Assembly: GCA_037954665.1 (NCBI GenBank)
Contig: JBBMOL010000021.1
Coordinates: 806,001-870,000 of the forward strand
Length of the DNA stretch: 64,000 nt
From: Laguncularia racemosa
Taxonomy: Eukaryota; Streptophyta; Magnoliopsida; Myrtales; Combretaceae
Direction: 5' to 3'
Shown here: piece after piece, positions 61,236 to 64,000 of the stretch
Numbering within the stretch: position 1 is the first letter of the stretch
Layout of the letters: each line of letters begins with the position of its first letter
The notes under the pieces: generated by a model
Seen by the model: the letters and a program-made list of their open reading frames with translations, nothing else
Told to the model about the DNA's origin: nothing
Database searches by the model: none
Translations under genes and position numbers: made by a program

Positions 61236-62074
61236 CACTTCTCTATAACTAATTCTACCGGACTTCTCAAAATGGGAACACTATTAACAGTGATTAAAAC
61301 AAATTAAATGCAAAAGCAGCATCTGAATCAATTAATGAAAAGCTGAGTAACAGTAAAAACCAAAAGCTTGCTTGTTTGAGACAAGATTAATAGACATGTT
61401 GAACACTGACTATCAAACCCATTGTGACAGTTTCTACTAATACCAGAAAAGATAAAGCCAATAGACAGTTGCACTCTTTGAGCTTTATGTTTTATGCCCC
61501 AATGTAAGTATAAATGCTATAAGAAAATGATTAGAAAAAGAAACAAAAAGGTCCCTGATAAAAAAGATGCTGCAAGCGTAAATATTCAGATCAATAGGTC
61601 TCTTTGAGGAAAGGTATATTGACCCCAACTTGCGCTTTCAAGCACGCTTCATCTAAATGCCCAAATCAAGCCTCCATCATCCGGTATGCAATCAGTGTAA
61701 AAAGAAACATCAACACGGATATTTTTTAATCATTTCAACAAACAGATGTTAGCGAAGACTCTATGCATGCTGATAGTTTTGGCTGACAAAAGTAACAGAG
61801 ACAGATATGAATTTTAAGCCGGAGAGTGGTGACACAAACAATGAATAATGCAAGTAAGAATTCCATCTCAGTTAGTCCAAAGAATAGCATTTCAATTCCA
61901 AATGACATTGAGATAACTCATTAGCAAAGGTCAAATAGAATTTATTGAGTACAAGAGCCTGTCAAGTGTTGCAAAATTCAATGTACCCTGGACTTTAAAT
62001 GGGGGATAATGCAAAAACGTATTCAATTAAGTAACGAATTTACAAGAATTAAAGATAACTATGACTTTCCCACA

Positions 62075-62145
62075 GAGGTCTTCTCTTAGTGGTCCTCCTG
62101 GACCTGTGTGAGCTTGCAGGTTAGAGGTCCGAATTTCCAAATAAT
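62075..62145 (+). repeat. Second tRNA-like patch
   Basis: TTAGTGGTCCTCCTGGACC and GGTTAGAGGTCCGAATTTCC resemble A and B boxes about 50 bp apart. Degenerate. Confidence 0.3.
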
Positions 62146-62979
62146 ACCAGCAAGCAATGGAGGTTCAAATGGGTTTAGAAATATAGCAAACATATAGAAG
62201 AATAAAACACACATGAATAGATAGAGTATATTGCCTATCTGCACAACTTTTAATTGCATCAAATATAGGTGAGAGGTTCATATTGCATTATCTAAAATGC
62301 ACATCATATCCTTGGTTGGGGACGTTAGATAATCTTTTGTCAGAAATAAGTTGATTTAAACCATGTCCATTTTTCATCCAAAATTCTGCCGAAAGAGAAA
62401 TTTCCCAAAATCCAATTTCTTGTAGATATGTGGACAACAACATCAATTAGAAGTTAAGACTTGCAGGATTTGAGGGTTTGGCTTGACATTCTAAGGTGAT
62501 GTGTATCTTTAAAGAAGAGGTCATTCAAGTAGAAGATTTTGGGCCCCTAGTTAGAACACTAAGTAGCACAAACTAGATAGCCATGAGTCAAAACATCAAG
62601 AATAAATTGTTAGGGAGCTACCTGTAAAGGATAATATCTACAAATAGAGTAAGACCCATCAATGCGGAAGACCCCCTAGAAATCCTTCAAGATGATGTCA
62701 ATGTATATGCCTATAAATCAAGCATACCGAATATGGTGCAATGCAAAAGATGAATAAAATAACTACCCAAAAAACAAAAAGAGGTAGAGCATTATGTACA
62801 CCACAGTTTGATCATGCTTATGCATTTGAAACCAAAAGCAACAATGCCAGGACAACTATTTATCAAAATGCTACCTAATATAAGTTTCAAGCATTTCAGG
62901 AGATCTATAGGTGTACATGACAGATTAAACAAAGATTAAAAAAATGAATACAGTGAAAGTGCTAAATTACTGGATTAGA

Positions 62980-63230
62980 CGACATGATTGGTTAGTGGTT
63001 CAGATATAAGATTCTGATGACTAATTGCATGTGGTCTTATTTTCAAATCTTACCACGGCCATTTCTTGTGGCTATCTACGCGATGGAAGTTTATTGAGGT
63101 GAAACCTAAACCTCTCTTTTCAAGAGATCTGTCCATAAATTGAAAGAGGTGTATGGATTCTTGAGAAGAGAGGATCACAGTGGTCCCCCTAGACTGCCCA
63201 ACTCTCACGAGTGAAAAGAAAGTTGAATCT
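62980..63230 (+). repeat. Possible tRNA-derived SINE relic
   Basis: GGTTAGTGGTTCAGA (from about 62990) and GGTCTTATTTTCAAATCT (about 63033-63050) resemble A and B boxes of tRNA-derived plant SINEs. A pyrimidine-rich body follows. The end is unclear. Confidence 0.35.
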
Positions 63231-64000
63231 ACAATGGATCTTACTAAACCATCCCATTTGTCCTTCTAGAAGTGGGTTTGTTTTCAAACCTGGTTTGATT
63301 ATACTGAACTATCCATGTAATTGGAAGCCCTTACAGCCCAAGAAAAACGATGCAATTATCAGGGCACACTCTAGCACTGAGGCCAATCCCCTTTCTTCCC
63401 TTCTTGCAAGGGAGTCTGCTAACAAGCTTTCAAAAAAGCTTGTTCTACATCTCTGAGCTATACATCCTAGTCTAATTATGTTCAATGAATAAATGAAATT
63501 TTAATGAAAAACTAATTGATTTCCTTTGTTTTAGTCATTCTTTTCCTATTTCCTAGTTAATTAAAAACAAAACTGATTCTTCCAATGGTAAAATAAAAAT
63601 TCCAATGGCTTTTTGTACTATAACCTTTTCTACCACAATTTTTATTTTTCTATAGGCATTTTACTTTGGAACAAACTAAGAACTAGGACTCCCTTCATTT
63701 AATCAAGGTTACTAGTAAATTAACTTATACAGTTTACATTATTTTAGCTCTGCTCTTGGACTTAATTGATTCATGGAACCTTAAGATATTGCTCAAAGAT
63801 AGCCAGTCCAGTTGGAATAGCTATGACTATTATAGCTACCTCTGAATGTATTAACCATCTTGTAAGGCCTTTGGATTGGTTATAATTTGCACCTTATAGG
63901 TACCCTAAGAAGTGAACTTGATAGGATGGAACCCAAAACCTTACTAACTCAGCCACTTGGGGGTATCTATGGTTATTACTAGAAAATGGTTTATAACATG

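Larger units (their letters stand above)
61250..64000. other. Region upstream of BolA2 exon 2, no exon recognised
   Basis: Searched on both strands for the first BolA2 exon without success. Two tRNA-like patches are noted separately. A forward frame of 81 codons at 63211-63456 has no recognised domain. Confidence 0.4.

Noticed and set aside
63211..63456. Forward frame of 81 codons with transit-peptide-like composition
   Set aside because: No recognised domain, and a SINE-like relic lies just before it; not enough for a gene call.
1..64000. CRISPR array or bacterial-type operons
   Set aside because: Repeats have no regular spacer pattern and genes are intron-split; the sequence is plant nuclear DNA.

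Overview
The window is nuclear DNA of a flowering plant, most likely a eudicot. It is AT-rich, its genes are split by GT-AG introns, and most of it is old, broken transposable elements. Four host genes can be read exon by exon: a thymidylate kinase (+, 12.0-14.0 kb), a small protein with a C-terminal J-domain (-, 30.7-36.2 kb), the plastid fibrillin FBN5 (-, 55.5-58.8 kb) and the 3' part of a BolA2-type gene (-, 60.2-60.5 kb). FBN5 and BolA2 lie next to each other on one strand, which from memory matches Arabidopsis At5g09820/At5g09830, so the right end looks like a conserved gene pair.

Layout. 1-3.6 kb: reverse-strand Ty3/gypsy relic with a zinc knuckle, a protease and its primer-binding site and LTR. 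4.87-6.30 kb: Ty1/copia-type LTR. 6.3-10.3 kb: Mutator-like element (MULE) with terminal inverted repeats, a dead transposase and a tandem array of about 140 bp units. 10.7-14.0 kb: thymidylate kinase. 14.85-28.76 kb: nest of elements, in which an outer gypsy element with 0.24 kb LTRs contains a 7.15 kb LTR element that has lost reverse transcriptase, a Harbinger-like element, and probably one more insert. 29.3-29.7 kb: long-TIR MITE. 30.7-36.2 kb: J-domain gene. 36.7-40.4 kb: chimeric LTR fragments and a copia gag-protease relic. 40.9-48.8 kb: reverse-strand MULE transposase and plant-mobile-domain remains, the latter broken by a hAT-type element that itself holds a 2.1 kb solo LTR. 50.2-50.3 kb: purine-pyrimidine alternating tract. 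About 52-53.3 kb: decayed relic resembling an endogenous plant pararetrovirus (caulimovirid). 55.1-55.4 kb: hairpin element just beyond the end of FBN5. 60.9-61.2 kb: CACTA-like MITE.

The host genes do not form a functional cluster. The kinase makes dTDP for DNA synthesis. FBN5 supports plastoquinone synthesis in chloroplasts. BolA2 partners monothiol glutaredoxins in iron-sulfur homeostasis. The J-protein is probably mitochondrial. The points most worth checking are the thymidylate kinase, with a GC splice donor, a one-base shift in the lid region and a changed P-loop aspartate, and the nested insertions whose target duplications give an order of events. No clearly new biological system was found. 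Boundaries of degenerate elements are approximate, and all family assignments come from reading the sequence without database searches.
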